From Bacteroides sp. AN502(2024) (GTDB lineage: Bacteria; Bacteroidota; Bacteroidia; Bacteroidales; Bacteroidaceae), in assembly GCF_041227145.1 (NCBI RefSeq), contig NZ_JBGFSP010000003.1, positions 930,001 through 994,000 on the forward strand: 64,000 nucleotides of DNA, in the 5' to 3' direction. Numbering within the stretch: position 1 is the first letter of the stretch; each line of letters starts with the position of its first letter. The notes under the pieces were generated by a model that had not been told where the DNA came from, searched no databases, and worked only from the letters and a program-made list of their open reading frames with translations. Made by a program: the position numbers and the translations under genes. Below are positions 8,169-17,654 of this stretch, in pieces.

Positions 8169-9017
8169 ATGAAGAAAATAGCAATTCAAGGAATACTCGG
8201 CTCATACCATGATATCGCCGCACACAAATACTTCGAGGGAGAAGATATAGAGTTAATCTGTTGTGCCAACTTCGAAGACGTGTTTACTTCGATACAGAAA
8301 GACAATCAGGTTATCGGAATGTTAGCTATCGAAAATACGATTGCGGGAAGCTTGCTGCACAACAATGAGCTGTTGCGACAAAGCGGCACACAAATCATTG
8401 GTGAATACAAACTGCGTATCTCGCACAGCTTCGTCTGTCTTCCCGATGAGAATTGGGAAGATCTGACTGAAGTCAACTCCCACCCTATTGCCCTGATGCA
8501 ATGTCGTGAATTTCTGAATCAACATCCGCAATTGAAAGTAGTGGAAAGTGAAGATACTGCCGGCAGCGCGGAAATCATTATGAATGAAAATCTAAAAGGG
8601 CACGCCGCCATCTGCTCCAAGGCGGCAGCCGAACGTTATGGCATGAAGGTCCTTCAGGAAGGCATTGAAACGAACAAACACAACTTCACCCGTTTTCTGG
8701 TAGTTGCCGATCCCTGGCAAGTGGATGAGCTCCGTCAACATCATGCCAATGCAACCAACAAGGCGAGTATGGTATTCACTCTTCCGCACGCGGAAGGCAG
8801 CCTGTCACAGGTTTTGTCTATTCTATCATTCTATCATATCAATCTGACAAAAATCCAATCGTTGCCAATCATCGGACGAGAATGGGAATACCAATTTTAC
8901 GTAGATGTAGTCTTCAACGATTATCTAAGATACAAGCAATCTATTGCCGCAATCACTCCATTAACCAAAGAACTTAAATTATTAGGCGAATATGCAGAAG
9001 GAAAGTCAAACGTATAA
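8169..9017 (+). CDS. pheA: Prephenate dehydratase
   Basis: The 282-residue protein has the prephenate dehydratase domain (IQGILGSYHDIAAHKYF, then AIENTIAGSLLHNN and TRFLVV, where the Thr-Arg-Phe is catalytic). A C-terminal ACT domain follows from about residue 195 (VFTLPHAEGSLSQVLSILSF), which normally binds Phe for feedback inhibition. It converts prephenate to phenylpyruvate. There is no fused chorismate mutase; that activity sits on the DAHP synthase two genes on. The gene overlaps the next one by 26 bases and is controlled by the attenuator just upstream. Confidence 0.96.
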   Translation: MKKIAIQGILGSYHDIAAHKYFEGEDIELICCANFEDVFTSIQKDNQVIGMLAIENTIAGSLLHNNELLRQSGTQIIGEYKLRISHSFVCLPDENWEDLTEVNSHPIALMQCREFLNQHPQLKVVESEDTAGSAEIIMNENLKGHAAICSKAAAERYGMKVLQEGIETNKHNFTRFLVVADPWQVDELRQHHANATNKASMVFTLPHAEGSLSQVLSILSFYHINLTKIQSLPIIGREWEYQFYVDVVFNDYLRYKQSIAAITPLTKELKLLGEYAEGKSNV

Positions 9018-10179
9018 AATCGCTCCTGCCGACAGATTGGCGAGTGTTAGCGAATACTACTTTTCAAAGAAACTAAAAGAGGTAGCGCAGATGAATGCTG
9101 AAGGAAAAGATGTCATCAGTTTGGGCATCGGCAGTCCTGATATGCCTCCTTCAAAGGAAACCATCGAAACATTGTGCAACAATGCTCATGATCCCAACGG
9201 ACACGGTTATCAACCGTATGTAGGTATCCCCGAACTGCGCACAGGTTTCGCCAATTGGTATCGACATTGGTACGGAGTAGAATTGAATCCGAATACGGAA
9301 ATACAACCATTGATCGGTTCGAAGGAAGGAATCCTCCATGTTACACTGGCATTTGTCAATCCGGGTGAACAGGTGTTAGTCCCCAATCCGGGATACCCCA
9401 CCTATACTTCTTTGAGTAAAATACTTGGAGCGGAAGTTGTAAATTATGACCTGAAAGAAGAAGACGGTTGGATGCCCGACTTTAAGGCACTGGAGAAGAT
9501 GGATCTTAGCCGGGTAAAACTGATGTGGACCAACTACCCGAATATGCCGACAGGTGCCAATGCTACTCCGGAAATCTATGAGCGTCTCGTTGATTTTGCA
9601 CGCCGAAAGAATATCGTGATTGTGAACGACAATCCGTACAGCTTTATCCTGAATGATAAACCTATCAGTATCCTAAGTGTACCGGGAGCCAAGGAGTGTT
9701 GCATTGAGTTTAACTCTATGAGCAAGAGTCATAATATGCCCGGCTGGCGCATCGGTATGTTGGCATCGAACGCGGAGTTCGTGCAATGGATATTGAAAGT
9801 GAAAAGTAATATCGACAGCGGTATGTTCCGTGCCATGCAACTGGCTGCAGCAACTGCTCTTGAAGCAGAAGCTGAGTGGTACGAAGGCAACAACGAAAAC
9901 TATCGCAACCGTCGCCACCTTGCCGGTGAAATTATGAAAACATTGGGATGCATCTACGACGAGAAACAAGTAGGTATGTTCCTTTGGGGAAAGATCCCCG
10001 CTTCCTGCAAAGATGTAGAGGAACTGACGGAAAAGGTATTGCATGAAGCAAGAGTGTTTATCACTCCGGGATTTATTTTCGGCAGTAACGGAGCAAGGTA
10101 TATCCGTATCTCTCTTTGTTGCAAAGACAATAAGTTGGCGGAAGCATTGGAAAGAATTAAAAGAATAATAAACAAATAA
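8992..10179 (+). CDS. PLP-dependent aminotransferase, class I/II (probable aromatic aminotransferase)
   Basis: The 395-residue protein has the fold-type I aminotransferase pattern: PGYPTY, TNYPNMPTGA (the NP-motif region), NDNPYSFI and the PLP-lysine segment NSMSKSHNMPGWRIG. It resembles the LL-diaminopimelate/aspartate aminotransferase group. Placed between pheA and the DAHP synthase/chorismate mutase gene and overlapping pheA, it most likely transaminates phenylpyruvate and 4-hydroxyphenylpyruvate. That substrate is inferred from context only. Confidence 0.88.
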   Translation: MQKESQTYKIAPADRLASVSEYYFSKKLKEVAQMNAEGKDVISLGIGSPDMPPSKETIETLCNNAHDPNGHGYQPYVGIPELRTGFANWYRHWYGVELNPNTEIQPLIGSKEGILHVTLAFVNPGEQVLVPNPGYPTYTSLSKILGAEVVNYDLKEEDGWMPDFKALEKMDLSRVKLMWTNYPNMPTGANATPEIYERLVDFARRKNIVIVNDNPYSFILNDKPISILSVPGAKECCIEFNSMSKSHNMPGWRIGMLASNAEFVQWILKVKSNIDSGMFRAMQLAAATALEAEAEWYEGNNENYRNRRHLAGEIMKTLGCIYDEKQVGMFLWGKIPASCKDVEELTEKVLHEARVFITPGFIFGSNGARYIRISLCCKDNKLAEALERIKRIINK

Positions 10180-10183
10180 GAAT

Positions 10184-11245
10184 ATGGAACTCGAATCAAT
10201 TTTATTACCGGGCATTGAAGCTAAAAGACCGATTGTCATTGCCGGCCCTTGCAGCGCAGAAACAGAAGAACAAGTAATGGATACAGCCAAACAGCTGGCT
10301 GTCAAAGGACAGAAGATATATCGTGCCGGTATTTGGAAACCACGCACCAAACCAGGAGGTTTCGAAGGTATCGGTGTAGAAGGCCTTGCCTGGTTGAAAG
10401 AGGTGAAGAAAGAAACAGGAATGTATGTTTCTACGGAGGTAGCAACAGCTAAACATGTTTACGAATGTCTGAAAGCGGGAATCGATATTCTCTGGATAGG
10501 TGCACGTACCACTGCCAATCCTTTCGCCGTACAGGAAATCGCTGATGCGCTAAAAGGGGTTGATATCCCCGTATTGGTTAAGAACCCGGTGAACCCGGAT
10601 CTCGAATTATGGATCGGAGCACTGGAACGTATCCACAACGCCGGTTTAAAACGTCTGGGTGCTATCCATCGTGGGTTCAGCAGCTATGACAAGAAGCTCT
10701 ACCGCAATCTTCCCCAATGGCATATTCCGATCGAGCTGCGCCGTCGCATCCCTAATCTTCCGATTTTCTGTGATCCGAGCCATATCGGTGGCAAACGCGA
10801 ATTAGTAGCTCCGCTTTGCCAACAAGCAATGGACTTGAACTTCGACGGTCTGATCATAGAAAGTCACTGCAACCCGGATTGTGCCTGGAGCGACGCTTCT
10901 CAACAGGTTACTCCGGACGTACTCGACTATATCCTCAATCTGCTGGTAATCCGTACTGAAACGCAATCTACGGAAAGTCTGGTACAACTCCGTAAACAAA
11001 TTGACGAATGTGACGACAATATCATTCAGGAACTATCAAAAAGAATGCGAATAGCCCGCGAAATCGGCACCTACAAAAAGGAGCATGGAATCACCGTTCT
11101 CCAAGCCGGACGTTACAATGAGATTCTGGAAAAACGTGGCGCACAGGCCGAACAATGCGGTATGGACAGCGAGTTTATGAAGAAGATCTTCGAAGCCATC
11201 CACGAAGAATCGGTTCGTCAACAGATGGAAATTATTAATAAATAA
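10184..11245 (+). CDS. Bifunctional DAHP synthase / chorismate mutase
   Basis: The 353-residue protein has two domains. Residues about 1-255 are a DAHP synthase of the KDO8P-synthase-like type: AGPCSAE, RAGIWKPRTKPGGFEGIG, and a CDPSHIGGKRE metal-binding segment. Residues about 265-353 are an AroQ-type chorismate mutase helix bundle (LRKQIDECDDNIIQELSKRM, IAREIGTYKKEHGI). It thus supplies the first step of the shikimate pathway and the branch-point step to prephenate. The C-terminal mutase fusion is known from Bacteroidetes. It sits 4 bases after the aminotransferase gene. Confidence 0.93.
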   Translation: MELESILLPGIEAKRPIVIAGPCSAETEEQVMDTAKQLAVKGQKIYRAGIWKPRTKPGGFEGIGVEGLAWLKEVKKETGMYVSTEVATAKHVYECLKAGIDILWIGARTTANPFAVQEIADALKGVDIPVLVKNPVNPDLELWIGALERIHNAGLKRLGAIHRGFSSYDKKLYRNLPQWHIPIELRRRIPNLPIFCDPSHIGGKRELVAPLCQQAMDLNFDGLIIESHCNPDCAWSDASQQVTPDVLDYILNLLVIRTETQSTESLVQLRKQIDECDDNIIQELSKRMRIAREIGTYKKEHGITVLQAGRYNEILEKRGAQAEQCGMDSEFMKKIFEAIHEESVRQQMEIINK

Positions 11246-11247
11246 AC

Positions 11248-12024
11248 ATGATGAGAATATTAATCCTTGGAGCCGGTAAAATGGGCTCTTTCTTTACTGA
11301 TATATTGAGCTTTCAACACGAAACGGCCGTGTTCGACGTCAACCCGCACCAGTTGCGCTTTGTTTATAACACGTATCGATTCACCACATTGGAGGAGATT
11401 AAAGAATTTGAACCGGAACTGGTTATCAATGCTGTAACAGTGAAGTACACGTTGGATGCCTTTCGCAACATTCTACCTGTATTACCCAAAGATTGTATCA
11501 TTAGCGACATTGCCTCTGTGAAAACAGGACTGAAGAAGTTCTATGAAGATAGTGGTTTCCGCTACGTCTCCAGCCACCCGATGTTCGGCCCCACTTTCGC
11601 CAGTCTTAGCAATCTAAGCAACGAGAATGCCATCATCATCAGTGAAGGCGACCACCTGGGAAAAATATTCTTCAAAGACCTCTATCAGACATTGCGTTTG
11701 AACATCTTCGAATATACGTTCGACGAACACGACGAAACAGTAGCCTACTCGCTTTCTATTCCGTTCGTATCTACTTTCGTATTCGCTGCCGTGATGAAGC
11801 ATCAGGAAGCTCCGGGAACTACGTTCAAAAAACACATGGCAATTGCCAAAGGCCTATTAAGCGAAGATGACTACCTGCTTCAGGAAATTCTGTTCAATCC
11901 ACGCACTCCGGGTCAAGTAGCCAATATCCGCACGGAGTTGAAGAATCTTCTCGAGATCATTGAAAAAAAAGATGCGGAAGGAATGAAAATGTATCTGACA
12001 AAAATCCGGGAAAAGATTAAATAA
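11248..12024 (+). CDS. tyrA: Prephenate dehydrogenase
   Basis: The 258-residue protein starts with a Rossmann nucleotide-binding motif (GAGKMGSFFTD), followed by VINAVTVKYT, SDIASVKTGL and SSHPMFGPTFA, the last being the catalytic His region of TyrA. It oxidises prephenate to 4-hydroxyphenylpyruvate with NAD(P)+. It is the last gene of the aromatic operon, two bases after the fusion gene, and is followed by an intrinsic terminator. Confidence 0.93.
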   Translation: MMRILILGAGKMGSFFTDILSFQHETAVFDVNPHQLRFVYNTYRFTTLEEIKEFEPELVINAVTVKYTLDAFRNILPVLPKDCIISDIASVKTGLKKFYEDSGFRYVSSHPMFGPTFASLSNLSNENAIIISEGDHLGKIFFKDLYQTLRLNIFEYTFDEHDETVAYSLSIPFVSTFVFAAVMKHQEAPGTTFKKHMAIAKGLLSEDDYLLQEILFNPRTPGQVANIRTELKNLLEIIEKKDAEGMKMYLTKIREKIK

Positions 12025-12052
12025 TCCGTATTGGCATAGATAAGATTTAACG

Positions 12053-12089
12053 ATCCCCTGTAAAAAAGTGCTTTGCAGGGGATTTTTTT
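12053..12089 (+). terminator. Terminator of the aromatic operon
   Basis: ATCCCCTG (12053-12060) pairs with CAGGGGAT (12076-12083) and is followed by seven T residues. The 3' loop of the hairpin contains the TTTG (12072-12075) that serves as the -33 box of the dnaG promoter. Confidence 0.88.
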
Positions 12090-12102
12090 ATATGTACCTT
12101 TG
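12072..12102 (+). promoter_or_regulatory. dnaG promoter
   Basis: TTTG (12072-12075), 19 bases, TACCTTTG (12095-12102): a full match to the Bacteroides consensus. It overlaps the tyrA terminator and lies 30 bases upstream of the dnaG ATG, which excludes the upstream in-frame TTG at 12073. Confidence 0.8.
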
Positions 12103-12132
12103 TATCCGCAAAACGGATTCACAAGAGAAAGA

Positions 12133-14214
12133 ATGATAGATCAAGTTACCATAGACCGGATATTAGACGCGGCACAAATTATGGATGTCGTTTCGGATTT
12201 TGTCACCCTACGCAAACGTGGAGTCAATTATGTCGGTTTATGCCCGTTCCATGATGATAAGACTCCTTCTTTTTATGTCTCTCCCGCCAAAGGATTATGC
12301 AAATGTTTTGCTTGTGGAAAAGGTGGAAATGCCGTGCACTTCATTATGGAGCATGAGCAAATGTCTTATCCGGAAGCATTAAGGTACCTTGCCAAGAAAT
12401 ACAATATTGAAATCAAGGAACGGGAATTAAGCGATGAAGAGAAGTTGGTGCAAAGCGAACGCGAAAGTCTGTTTATCGTCAACAACTTTGCACGCGATTA
12501 TTTCCAGAATATACTAAAGAATCATATAGACGGCCGTAGTATCGGTATGGCTTATTTCCGTAACCGTGGCTTTCGCGACGACATTATTGAAAAATTCCAA
12601 TTAGGCTACTGTACCGAAAGCCACGATGCATTCGCTAAAGAGGCCGTACAAAAAGGATATAAGAAAGAGTATCTGGTAAAAACCGGACTTTGCTACGAAA
12701 CGGACGACCACCGGTTACGGGATCGTTTCTGGGGACGTGTTATTTTCCCTGTCCATACGCTTTCCGGTAAAGTGGTGGCTTTTGGAGGACGTGTACTTGC
12801 CAGTGCAACGAAAGGGGTTAAAGTTAAATACGTCAACTCACCCGAATCGGAAATCTATCATAAAAGTAATGAGTTATACGGTATCTATTTTGCTAAGCAG
12901 GCGATTGTAAAACAAGACCGCTGCTTTTTGGTTGAAGGGTATACGGATGTAATCTCCATGCATCAATCCGGCATAGAGAATGTGGTTGCTTCTTCGGGAA
13001 CAGCGCTTACACCGGGACAAATCCGTATGATTCACCGGTTCACCAACAACATGACTGTGCTTTATGACGGTGATGCGGCAGGTATCAAGGCTTCTATCCG
13101 GGGAATTGATATGTTATTGGAGGAAGGTATGAATATCAAAGTCTGTCTTCTTCCCGATGGGGACGATCCGGACTCTTTTGCCCGCAAACATAACTCTACG
13201 GAATTTCAAGCCTTTATCTCGGAACATGAAACGGATTTTATCCGCTTCAAAACAAACTTGCTGCTGGAGGATGCAGGAAAAGATCCCATCAAGCGTGCGG
13301 AACTAATAGGTAACCTGGTGCAAAGTATTTCTGTCATCCCGGAAGCGATCATTAGAGATGTCTATATCAAAGAATGTGCGCAACTACTTCATGTAGAAGA
13401 TAAATTGCTGGTATCGGAAGTTGCGAAAAGACGGGAAACTCAAGCAGAAAAACGGGCTGAACAAACGGAACGGGAACGCCGGATGGCTGAAAGAACAGCT
13501 ATAATGTCGCAAGAGACTACTCCTTCTGAAAATGCTCCAATGCCTAACGGAGATATTCCGTTGTCTCCAGAAGTGGATGGAGGGTATACAGAGGTGCCTC
13601 CCACTTTGCAGGAAGACAACTATGATTCTTTTATCCCCCAAGAAGGAAAGGAAGGGCAAGAATTTTACAAATTCGAACGACTGATATTGCAAGCGGTAGT
13701 TCGTTATGGAGAAAAAATCATGTGTAACCTGACGGACGAAGAAGGAAACGAAACTCCGGTGACCGTCATAGAATATGTGGTTAATGATTTGAAAGGGGAC
13801 GAGCTAGCCTTCCATAATCCACTACACCGCCAAATGTTATCGGAAGCTGTCGAACACATGCACGATCCCAATTTCATTGCCGAGCGTTATTTCTTGGCAC
13901 ATCCTGATCCGGTGATCAGTAAATTGAGTGTAGACTTGATTAATGTGCGTTATCAGCTTAGTAAATATCACTCCAAGTCACAGAAAATTGTTACAGATGA
14001 AGAACGCCTCTATGAACTGGTTCCAATGTTAATGATTAATTTTAAATACGCAATCGTAACGGAGGAATTGAAACACATGCTTTATGCTTTGCAAGATCCT
14101 GCTCTTGCCCATGACAATGAAAAATGCAACTCACTCATGCAACGCTATAATGAGTTGAGAACAGTGCAAAGCATCCTGGCAAAACGTTTGGGAGACAGGG
14201 TTGTTTTGCGATGA
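12133..14214 (+). CDS. dnaG: DNA primase
   Basis: The 693-residue protein has the N-terminal CHC2 zinc-binding domain (CPFHDDKTPSF... CKCFACGKGGN), the RNA-polymerase-like core (GRVIFPVHTLSGKVVAFGGR), and the TOPRIM segment (LVEGYTDVISMHQ, then LYDGDAAGIKAS and DGDDPDSFAR). A charged linker near residues 440-470 leads to a C-terminal helicase-binding region. It makes RNA primers at the replication fork. The ATG at 12133 fits the promoter and the usual MIDQ start. Confidence 0.96.
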   Translation: MIDQVTIDRILDAAQIMDVVSDFVTLRKRGVNYVGLCPFHDDKTPSFYVSPAKGLCKCFACGKGGNAVHFIMEHEQMSYPEALRYLAKKYNIEIKERELSDEEKLVQSERESLFIVNNFARDYFQNILKNHIDGRSIGMAYFRNRGFRDDIIEKFQLGYCTESHDAFAKEAVQKGYKKEYLVKTGLCYETDDHRLRDRFWGRVIFPVHTLSGKVVAFGGRVLASATKGVKVKYVNSPESEIYHKSNELYGIYFAKQAIVKQDRCFLVEGYTDVISMHQSGIENVVASSGTALTPGQIRMIHRFTNNMTVLYDGDAAGIKASIRGIDMLLEEGMNIKVCLLPDGDDPDSFARKHNSTEFQAFISEHETDFIRFKTNLLLEDAGKDPIKRAELIGNLVQSISVIPEAIIRDVYIKECAQLLHVEDKLLVSEVAKRRETQAEKRAEQTERERRMAERTAIMSQETTPSENAPMPNGDIPLSPEVDGGYTEVPPTLQEDNYDSFIPQEGKEGQEFYKFERLILQAVVRYGEKIMCNLTDEEGNETPVTVIEYVVNDLKGDELAFHNPLHRQMLSEAVEHMHDPNFIAERYFLAHPDPVISKLSVDLINVRYQLSKYHSKSQKIVTDEERLYELVPMLMINFKYAIVTEELKHMLYALQDPALAHDNEKCNSLMQRYNELRTVQSILAKRLGDRVVLR

Positions 14215-14215
14215 T

Positions 14216-14259
14216 TCCTCATCGGTGCCGAGACATGTCCTCATCGATGCCGGAACAAA
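14216..14259. repeat. Two tandem 22-base units after dnaG
   Basis: Two 22-base units (14216-14237 and 14238-14259) both begin TCCTCATCG and share GCCG in the middle. They lie immediately after the dnaG stop codon and before the convergent folE gene. Confidence 0.6.
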
Positions 14260-14282
14260 GCTGCATTTCTTACCAGTTTTCT

Positions 14283-14873
14283 CTACAAAGTCCCATGCTG
14301 AATGAGATTCATAAACTCTTCACGAGTCTTTGCCTGATTGAAAGCCCCGGTAAAATCTGAAGTAGTAGTAATAGAGTTTTGTTTTTCCACACCACGCATC
14401 TGCATACACATGTGTTTGGCTTCCACAACTACCATTACACCCAGTGGATTCAGTGTTTCCTGGATACACTCTTTGATTTGCAACGTCATGCGTTCCTGCA
14501 CCTGCAGGCGGTGAGAGAATATATCGACTACACGGGCTATTTTACTCAACCCTGTGATATAACCGTTAGGAATATAGGCCACGTGCGCCTTCCCGTAGAA
14601 TGGCAACATATGATGTTCGCAAAGAGAGAAGAAATCGATATCTTTCACAATCACCATCTGGCTATATTCTTCTTGGAATTTAGCAGAGCGAAGCACCTCA
14701 TGGGGATCCATGTGATACCCTTTCGTCAGACTTAACATCGCCTTAGCCACCCGTTCCGGAGTTTTCAGCAGCCCTTCCCTTTCGGCATCTTCACCCAATA
14801 AAGTTATAATACTACGATAATGACTCTTCAACTCCTCCAGATTCGGAGAAACAATTTCTTCTTTTTCTAACAT
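14283..14873 (-). CDS. folE: GTP cyclohydrolase I
   Basis: The 196-residue protein has the family signatures: [13 protein letters not shown], the zinc-binding [20 protein letters not shown], the [20 protein letters not shown] active-site region, and [13 protein letters not shown]. It converts GTP to dihydroneopterin triphosphate, the first step of folate (and possibly preQ0) synthesis. It is the last gene of a minus-strand operon behind a SPOR protein and tpiA. Confidence 0.96.
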   Translation of the reverse strand: MLEKEEIVSPNLEELKSHYRSIITLLGEDAEREGLLKTPERVAKAMLSLTKGYHMDPHEVLRSAKFQEEYSQMVIVKDIDFFSLCEHHMLPFYGKAHVAYIPNGYITGLSKIARVVDIFSHRLQVQERMTLQIKECIQETLNPLGVMVVVEAKHMCMQMRGVEKQNSITTTSDFTGAFNQAKTREEFMNLIQHGTL

Positions 14874-14880
14874 AATATAA

Positions 14881-15330
14881 TTATAAAGGAATATTGATCT
14901 GGTCTTTTACAATGGATACCTCTTTAAACACACCGGTAGCTTTCAACCGACGCATCATTGCGTCCGCCTCTTCAATGCTCTGGAAATCACCTACGCGACA
15001 AAGCCAACGAGGTGGATTGAACGAAGTATATACCGTCAATTCAGGAAAATACTCTTTCACGCGTGATGCCACATGATAAGCCTCATTCTTCGCCTGACGA
15101 GTATTGTTTCCGGCATACGCCTGTATTCTGAACCCGGAAGTCTTTATTACTTTCTGTTCACCTGTTGCAGGACGTTCCATCCCTATCAGAGCCTCAATAC
15201 GGGGATCTTGATGAATAGTCACCTTTCCTTGTCCCGGGACATTGCGTTCCAGACTTTTGACAATGTTCTGTGCCTGTACACCGACAACTGCCAATACCAA
15301 CAACAAAGTAAGTAAAGCTAGCTTTCTCAT
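14881..15330 (-). CDS. Exported SPOR-domain protein
   Basis: The likely start is the ATG at 15330, giving 149 residues with a signal peptide ([20 protein letters not shown]). The C-terminal 80 residues ([19 protein letters not shown] ... [19 protein letters not shown]) form a SPOR domain, which binds denuded peptidoglycan glycan strands. An earlier in-frame start at 15372 would put 14 residues before the signal peptide and lies inside a repeat. It sits 7 bases before folE. Confidence 0.82.
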   Translation of the reverse strand: MRKLALLTLLLVLAVVGVQAQNIVKSLERNVPGQGKVTIHQDPRIEALIGMERPATGEQKVIKTSGFRIQAYAGNNTRQAKNEAYHVASRVKEYFPELTVYTSFNPPRWLCRVGDFQSIEEADAMMRRLKATGVFKEVSIVKDQINIPL

Positions 15331-15345
15331 TTGATAAGGAGATAA

Positions 15346-15424
15346 TTCACCACAGATTTCACAGATTAGCACAGATTAACTCCATCCAATCAAAATCTGT
15401 ATTAATCCATGAATCTGCGGTGAA
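15346..15424. repeat. Imperfect inverted repeat of CAGATT motifs
   Basis: The left arm (15346-15377) has three CACAGATT-like units, and the right arm (15394-15424) is its imperfect complement (AATCTG units). Together they can fold into a hairpin of about 30 pairs between tpiA and the SPOR gene. It resembles dispersed CACAGATTA repeats common in bacterial intergenic DNA. Confidence 0.6.
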
Positions 15425-15430
15425 AGTTAA

Positions 15431-16189
15431 TTATACGTTAAAAGCATCAATGATGCCTTTGAAATCAGATACTTTCAAAGCAGCACCACCAATCAGACCG
15501 CCATCCACATCCGGGTTAGAGAACAGTTCTTTAGCGTTAGAAGGTTTGCAGCTGCCACCGTAAAGAATAGAAGTATTGTCTGCGATTTCTTTGCCATACT
15601 TGTCAGCTATGATAGAACGGATGAAAGCATGGATTTCCTGTGCTTGTTCAGGAGAAGCAGTTTTGCCTGTACCGATAGCCCAAACCGGTTCGTAAGCCAA
15701 TATAATTTTAGAGAAGTCCTCAGCCGACAGAGAGAATACAGATTCCATCTGTGCAGCAACCACTTCGTTCTGCTTGTTAGCTTCGCGTTCTTCCAGCACT
15801 TCACCGATACAGAAAATCGGAGTCAGGCCGTTAGCCAAAGCCAATTTTACCTTTTCTTCAAGGATAGCAACTGTTTCACCATAATATGCACGACGCTCAG
15901 AGTGTCCTAAAATTACATATTTTGCACCAGTAGAAGCAACCATTTCAGCAGAAACTTCACCTGTATAAGCACCTGATGCTTTGTCTGCACAGTTTTCAGC
16001 ACCTACACCAATCTTAGCAGCGTCTACCAAGGGAGTAACAGAAGCCAGGTGGATAAACGGAGTACAGATGATCACATCACAGTTAGGCTTTTCGTTAGCC
16101 AGTACTTCGTTCAGTTCTTTAGCCAAAGCGATACCCTCTTGAAGGGTTTTGTTCATTTTCCAATTTCCTGCAACAATGTTCTTTCTCAT
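15431..16189 (-). CDS. tpiA: Triosephosphate isomerase
   Basis: The 252-residue protein has all catalytic signatures: NWKMNKT (Lys), [11 protein letters not shown] (His), [14 protein letters not shown] (Glu) and the phosphate-binding [10 protein letters not shown] and GLIGGAAL. It interconverts dihydroxyacetone phosphate and glyceraldehyde 3-phosphate. Length is standard. Confidence 0.98.
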   Translation of the reverse strand: MRKNIVAGNWKMNKTLQEGIALAKELNEVLANEKPNCDVIICTPFIHLASVTPLVDAAKIGVGAENCADKASGAYTGEVSAEMVASTGAKYVILGHSERRAYYGETVAILEEKVKLALANGLTPIFCIGEVLEEREANKQNEVVAAQMESVFSLSAEDFSKIILAYEPVWAIGTGKTASPEQAQEIHAFIRSIIADKYGKEIADNTSILYGGSCKPSNAKELFSNPDVDGGLIGGAALKVSDFKGIIDAFNV

Positions 16190-16289
16190 TTTGTTTTTTA
16201 TTTTAAAGGGTTAATAAATCGACGATTTCACGATTGACCATTGAAACGATTCAGGTTAGTGCTCGTTACAGAGGGTCGCTCGTTATCAT

Positions 16290-17654
16290 TTATTTTTTTT
16301 CTTCTTGTTCTTCTACTCCTTGATTATTTTCTTCCGGTTCTTTGATTTTCATCTCTTCTTGTTGCTGCCGCTTCGCGATTCTCCGTTCCCGACGGCGAAC
16401 GACCAGCACATCCACCCCAAGCACTAACAACAATGGAATAACAAACCACAAGAAGACATATCCTATGGTATGAGCGTCGCTGCTCATTTTCTGCTTTCCT
16501 ATCGGCAGATTTTCCAGTTTGTCCGTCAGTACGTATTCATCCGGTATATCCTCATCACTCCATTTATTCAGAATTGTTCCGTTCTTAATCAAGATCAATC
16601 CCGGATTAGAACGAACCATCGTCTTCAATGTAATATCATCCATCTGACAGAAAGGATATTCGGCTCCCGACTTGTCCTTCCACAATTCTATCTGTTCCTC
16701 CGATGAAGAAGTGAGGCAATAAAAATTATAGCCATGCTCCACCGAATAGTCATATATCTCATTAATCAAATCAATGTTACTATCATCCGCCTCTTCAATC
16801 CGATGTGTAACCAACAGAAAAGTATATCCCATATCCGTCAGTACATCTTCTGTGATATCTTCGCCCGTATTCAGATCTATCATAGAGAAATCATGAATAG
16901 CCGGCTCATATCCTTTTTCCTTAAGGATGGTACGCGTATCGACAAATGTCCAGGTACTATCCGGATAGTTCTCCAACGTAAATTCTTTCTTCTCTCCCTC
17001 CTTCTCCAGGATAAAGATGGTTTCATATACGCTTGGTTTAGCTCCTTCGGGCATTGTCATCCCCTCCGGAATATTCTTTCCGATCTTGTAAGGGCGAAAA
17101 TCTAAAACCGGCAGACGGTCCAGGCAATAGAACGACAAGGTAAACACAAAAAACAGCGTATAAAGAGAAACCAGCCACTCCATCTTCACACTGATAAAAC
17201 GAATCAGCATCTTCTTGTGAAGGAAAACCATTATTGCCGCAAGCAACAGAATGATATTCTTACCGAATGTTTCCCAGTTCGTCAACACCCAGGCATCGCC
17301 AAAACAACCGCAGTCCGAAACCGGATCAAAGATGGCAAGATACAAAGTCAGTGGTGTCATGAAAATCATCAGCATCAAAGCCAATGAAGTAGCCAGCGTT
17401 CTTCTGATAGCAAAGAACAAGGAGATACCAATAAAAAATTCAACGGCTGATAAGGTGATTCCTCCCAACAAAGGGAAGAATGAAGGAAACCAGGAAGCCA
17501 TTCCGAATGCGGTCAGATAATCCTGTATCTTATACTGGAACCCCAGTGGATCAACGGCCTTTACAAATCCGGAAAAGATGAACGATGCTGCCAAAAGAAA
17601 ACGACAGACATTCGCTGCTACCTTCTGAATGATATGTAAGTTCTTATCCTTCAA
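16290..17654 (-). CDS. DoxX/MauE-type membrane protein with extra C-terminal domain
   Basis: The 454-residue protein begins with four membrane helices of DoxX/MauE type (FLLAASFIFSGFVKAVDPLGF, then PVSDCGCFGDAW, a Cys pair seen in MauE-like redox proteins). After a fifth hydrophobic stretch (about residue 165) there is a soluble part to about 390 that includes a thioredoxin-like layout without an obvious CxxC, then a final membrane helix and a charged tail ending in EEKK. It overlaps the upstream DUF1599 gene by 11 bases. The function is unknown; the Cys pair suggests periplasmic redox work. Confidence 0.75.
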   Translation of the reverse strand: MKDKNLHIIQKVAANVCRFLLAASFIFSGFVKAVDPLGFQYKIQDYLTAFGMASWFPSFFPLLGGITLSAVEFFIGISLFFAIRRTLATSLALMLMIFMTPLTLYLAIFDPVSDCGCFGDAWVLTNWETFGKNIILLLAAIMVFLHKKMLIRFISVKMEWLVSLYTLFFVFTLSFYCLDRLPVLDFRPYKIGKNIPEGMTMPEGAKPSVYETIFILEKEGEKKEFTLENYPDSTWTFVDTRTILKEKGYEPAIHDFSMIDLNTGEDITEDVLTDMGYTFLLVTHRIEEADDSNIDLINEIYDYSVEHGYNFYCLTSSSEEQIELWKDKSGAEYPFCQMDDITLKTMVRSNPGLILIKNGTILNKWSDEDIPDEYVLTDKLENLPIGKQKMSSDAHTIGYVFLWFVIPLLLVLGVDVLVVRRRERRIAKRQQQEEMKIKEPEENNQGVEEQEEKK

